Positions 61,425-64,000 of a DNA stretch of 64,000 bases are shown one piece after another. The notes below the pieces were generated by a model, which saw only the letters and a program-made list of their open reading frames with translations, made no database searches and was not told the DNA's origin. The DNA is taken from contig NZ_OZ251603.1 in assembly GCF_965243865.1 (NCBI RefSeq), positions 558,001-622,000 on the forward strand, read 5' to 3'. The stretch is from Hyphomicrobium_A sp965243865. GTDB lineage: Bacteria; Pseudomonadota; Alphaproteobacteria; Rhizobiales; Hyphomicrobiaceae. Position 1 is the first letter of the stretch, and every line of letters begins with the position of its first letter. The position numbers and the translations under genes were made by a program.

Positions 61425-62045
61425 CCGGCTGACTCGCCAGAGCTTGCATTGGTCTCATCCGGAAGCTCAAAGTAGGCCTCCGATGTCCGAGGTCGAAGCG
61501 GCCTTCCGCACCATCATCCGTTGGACCGGGGAGAATCCCGATCGCGAAGGGTTAGCCGAGACGCCGCGGCGCATGGTGCGAGCCTATGAGGAATATTTCA
61601 AAGGCTACGCCGAGGACCCCGAGGTGATTCTGTCAAAGACCTTCGAGGAGACCGAGGGCTACGAAGAGATGATCGTGTTGCGCGGCATCCGCTTCGAGAG
61701 CCACTGCGAGCACCATATGGCGCCAATCATTGGGCGCGCGTGGGTCGCCTACATTCTAACGGCCGCGTCGTAGGCATCTCCAAGCTGGCGCGCATCGTCG
61801 AGATCTATGCCAAGCGCCTGCAGATCCAGGAGAAGATGACCGCCCAGATTGCCAACGCAATCGACTCGGTTCTAAAGCCGCAGGGCGTCGGCGTGGTTCT
61901 GAAGGCCGAGCACTTCTGCATGACCGCACGCGGGATCATGAAGCCCGGCACCGACCTCGTCACCTCGCGCATGCTCGGTGTGTTCCGCGATAGCGCGATC
62001 ACCCGCCAAGAGTTCCTCAACGAAACAACCCGGCCGCGATTCTAG
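61408..62045 (+). pseudogene. folE: folE (GTP cyclohydrolase I) disrupted by a one-base deletion
   Basis: Frame 1 (61408-61773) has FRTIIRWTGENPDREGLAETPRRMVRAYEEYF and zinc-site residues in FESHCEHHMAPIIGRAWVAYI, then goes out of frame at about 61756 and stops. Frame 2 continues immediately (NGRVVGISKLARIVEIYAKRLQIQEKMTAQIAN, EHFCMTARG, DLVTSRMLGVFRDSAITRQEFL) to 62045. The expected Ile-Pro-Asn codons read ATTC-TAAC, so one C is missing. The third zinc ligand lies after the shift, so the truncated product should be inactive. Sequencing error is the alternative. Confidence 0.88.
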
Positions 62046-62856
62046 CGGTAAGTTCTTCGTCCACTTTGGAGTCCAAGCGGACGTGGACGGGCACGTAGTC
62101 GTGAGGATGCCGATGCACGCGCTAATGTCGGCTTCCTCGGCATTGCGACAATCGCGTCGCCTTGTCGGCTCCAAGCCCGGTCCACCAGGGCGCGCGGACT
62201 GGCGTCGCAGTTGTCAAGGATATCTTGACCACTGCGCCACTTGTCGCTGCGTTTGAGAACGCAGGCGCCATCTCAGCAGAAGTCGTCGATGCATGAACGC
62301 CCTTTGTCCTGCGAACGGCGTGCATGGCAGCCAGCCAAAGGTTTACGGATAGCCGGCAATCAACCTCAGCGTCTCGGCAAGCCGACGCGCGTCTGCGCCA
62401 GCTCGGCGTATCAAAGGAAAGCGAGACAGTGCTCCAACTCCGAGCGGCTGATGGCGAGCTCGGGCCGCCTTCCTGATCGTCCCGCCAATTCCCACGCGAA
62501 AGCTTGATAACCTAATGGCTCGAAGGGCGGACGCTGGTCCAAGGCGGCATAGAGTGTGACGAGCCACCGACCAGATTCCGTTCGCAAGCCGTTGGTCGAA
62601 TGAGCCAGGTTCTGCAAGCGATCGACTCGCAATCGACCACCGCAACCTCAATGGGATAGCTTCCCGGCCCGAGGGCCGAGGCTTCGAGCCCACTTCGTCG
62701 GCGCTTGTCACGATACCGAGGATCGTTGGGTCGCAACCGGTTCGCCCCGTCAGTCCTTCAGCACACTACTCTGAAAGGCTGTTTGTGTGCGTTTTTTCCC
62801 CAGCATCGCGCAGGGTGGCGGTAGCAGAATCGGAGGACCGCGGATAGTTGGGGTTT
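62046..62856. other. Gene-poor, decayed stretch between folE and the GT25 gene
   Basis: About 810 bases with no intact gene. On the minus strand, overlapping short frames (62411-62632 and 62512-62736) look like pieces of real proteins split by frameshifts: SALGPGSYPIEVAVVD with WLIRPT resembles the N-terminus of DnaQ-like exonucleases, and PPFEPLGYQAFAWELAGRSGRRPELAISRSELEHCL looks conserved but unassigned. I treat it as remnants, at low confidence. Confidence 0.35.
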
Positions 62857-63759
62857 ATGGTCCGTAATTTCGAGATCGGCATATTCGTCATAAACCTCGA
62901 TCGCAGCGCCTCGCGTATGCGCTCGATGGAGCGCCAGCTTTCCTCGTTCAACCTCAACTTCACACGCATCAGAGCGGTGGACGGCGATCGGGACGACATC
63001 ACCAGCGAGATGGCCGGTGCCGGCCTAAAGCTCGGTGAGGTCAATGGACGCCCTCTGGGACCGCGGGAGATCGGTTGCTATCTGAGCCACATCAAGGCGT
63101 TCCGCGCCATGAAGCGAGCCAACCTCGAGGCTGCGTGCATCCTGGAGGATGATGTCGAGCTGGGGGCCAACTTCCCTTTAGCCCTTCGATGTCTTTCACA
63201 ACATTGCACGGATAATATCGTCGCCAAGCTGGAGCCATGGCCGAAGCCGCGCCTTGGCGTGATTGTCGGCCGCGCTGGAGACCACCGAACGATCTACTCT
63301 CCGCAAGGGCTCATCGAGACGGGTGCTTATTTCGTCACGCAGACCGCCATCGATGCAATGCCTGATTTACAGACGATCACGGAGCCGTTCGACCACGCGC
63401 TTTTTGCCGACCGGCAGACCGGACCATTAGTAGTCACAGTTTCGCCTGCGGCAGCCAAGCAATCCGATCGTTTTCAAAGCCTGATCAAAGTCGATCGCGA
63501 ATTGGGCCGCGCAACTCAGCGGCGCATGCCTCGACTTCAGCGCGAACTTTGCCGGCCGTTCATTCAGCTGTCTGAATTTGTCCGGGCAATCGTACGCGTC
63601 TATGAACGCCTCGGCATCAAGGCCGTCTTAGATCTCCGTTACAGACGAGTTCTGACCGGCGCGGTGCCCGCAGCCGGAGGAGCGATCAGCCGCGCTGCAA
63701 GGCCAAGCTGGCCACCCCGGATCAGCGCTCAGCCAGCATTCCGCGGAGACCGCTTGTGA
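62857..63759 (+). CDS. Glycosyltransferase family 25 (LPS/LOS-type)
   Basis: This 300-residue protein starts at the ATG at 62857, with a TTG at 62848 as alternative. The family 25 pattern is clear: IGIFVINLDRSASRMRSMERQL, LGPREIGCYLSHIKAFRAM and the ILEDDVEL acidic motif. Such enzymes add galactose or similar sugars to surface polysaccharide or lipooligosaccharide. It ends by overlapping the next start by GTGA. The C-terminal 80 residues are basic. Confidence 0.88.
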   Translation: MVRNFEIGIFVINLDRSASRMRSMERQLSSFNLNFTRIRAVDGDRDDITSEMAGAGLKLGEVNGRPLGPREIGCYLSHIKAFRAMKRANLEAACILEDDVELGANFPLALRCLSQHCTDNIVAKLEPWPKPRLGVIVGRAGDHRTIYSPQGLIETGAYFVTQTAIDAMPDLQTITEPFDHALFADRQTGPLVVTVSPAAAKQSDRFQSLIKVDRELGRATQRRMPRLQRELCRPFIQLSEFVRAIVRVYERLGIKAVLDLRYRRVLTGAVPAAGGAISRAARPSWPPRISAQPAFRGDRL

Positions 63760-64000
63760 CATCTATTGCCCCGGTCATGCGTCTGCGGGAAACCGTTGAT
63801 CACTTCCTATCGCAGTTCCGCGGCCAGCGCATTTTGCTCTACCCCAATCCCGGGAATGCGGGCGACTGCCTCATTCTGACCGGTACTGTTGCCGCCCTGG
63901 ATAGGGCGGGCGTCCAATACTCCGTCATCCCGAGGCAAGCCGATGTTACAGGGGCGACGGTTCTAGTCGGAGGTGGCGGCAATTTGGTGCCGCTCTATCG
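63756..64000 (+). CDS. Polysaccharide pyruvyltransferase-like protein, 3' truncated by window edge
   Basis: The start is a GTG at 63756 overlapping the GT25 stop. The 81 visible residues carry LYPNPGNAGDCLILTGTVAAL and VLVGGGGNLVPLY, the N-terminal Rossmann-type motif series of the polysaccharide pyruvyltransferase family. It would transfer pyruvyl groups or act as a related sugar-modifying enzyme in surface polysaccharide synthesis. The gene continues beyond the window. Confidence 0.75.
   Translation, partial: MTSIAPVMRLRETVDHFLSQFRGQRILLYPNPGNAGDCLILTGTVAALDRAGVQYSVIPRQADVTGATVLVGGGGNLVPLY

Noticed and set aside
1..64000. CRISPR arrays, insertion sequences, rRNA genes
   Set aside because: No regularly spaced repeats, transposase genes or rRNA sequences were seen in the window.

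Overview
The window reads as a high-GC alphaproteobacterial chromosome segment. The alphaproteobacterial call rests on Porin_2-type porins, an ANTAR-type NasT with its NasS partner, a nosRZDFYLX cluster and a NosX/ApbE protein. The combination of nitrate assimilation, nitrous-oxide reduction and PQQ-linked oxidation suggests Hyphomicrobiales, perhaps Hyphomicrobium-like. The genus is inference; there is no rRNA in the window.

Left part (1-16.4 kb): a partial DUF454 gene and an ABM-domain membrane protein precede mosB-mosA (molybdenum storage protein), which converge on a large AAA+ ATPase gene. Next is a complete assimilatory nitrate system: nasT (ANTAR antiterminator), nasS (nitrate sensor), a leader RNA with two hexaloop hairpins overlapping an intrinsic terminator, then a NarK-type transporter, nirB, nirD, nasA, a siroheme methyltransferase and a porin.

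Middle (16.4-39.6 kb): xdhC and an AcoR-like sigma-54 activator; an L-lactate module (FCD/GntR regulator, lldP, lutABC); a second porin; then a Rieske protein, a PQQ dehydrogenase and a two-subunit molybdenum hydroxylase behind a well-matched sigma-54 promoter. A pyruvate dehydrogenase operon (aceE-aceF-lpd) follows. Lactate and alcohol/aldehyde oxidation thus feed towards pyruvate and acetyl-CoA, while several genes store, insert or use molybdenum. A gene-free stretch with six consecutive hairpins and a MetA-type outer-membrane protein close this part.

Right part (39.7-64 kb): this starts with a 45-bp 3' fragment of a tRNA-Lys(CTT) gene, which looks like the displaced half of an integration site, so the DNA to its right may be an integrated island. 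It holds two GreA/Rnk-like proteins, nosRZDFYLX on the minus strand, a ferritin-like protein, a ferric-reductase-like flavoprotein, DUF488, NsrR and a probable nitric-oxide/redox-stress operon (small DRTP-repeat secreted protein, membrane protein, EF-hand periplasmic protein, 7Fe ferredoxin, YeaR-like protein, group III truncated haemoglobin). It continues with a Cys/Met-metabolism PLP enzyme, two small membrane proteins, an ECF sigma factor, a DUF4142 protein, a cupredoxin, a frameshifted folE, a decayed stretch, and the start of a surface-polysaccharide locus (GT25 and a pyruvyltransferase-like gene running off the end).

The strongest unannotated signals are the ANTAR leader at 7259-7351, the sigma-54 promoter at 26948-26962, the pair of near-identical promoter-like motifs flanking the ECF sigma gene (59721 and 60471), the tRNA-Lys fragment at 39712-39756 and the hairpin cluster at 38343-38558.
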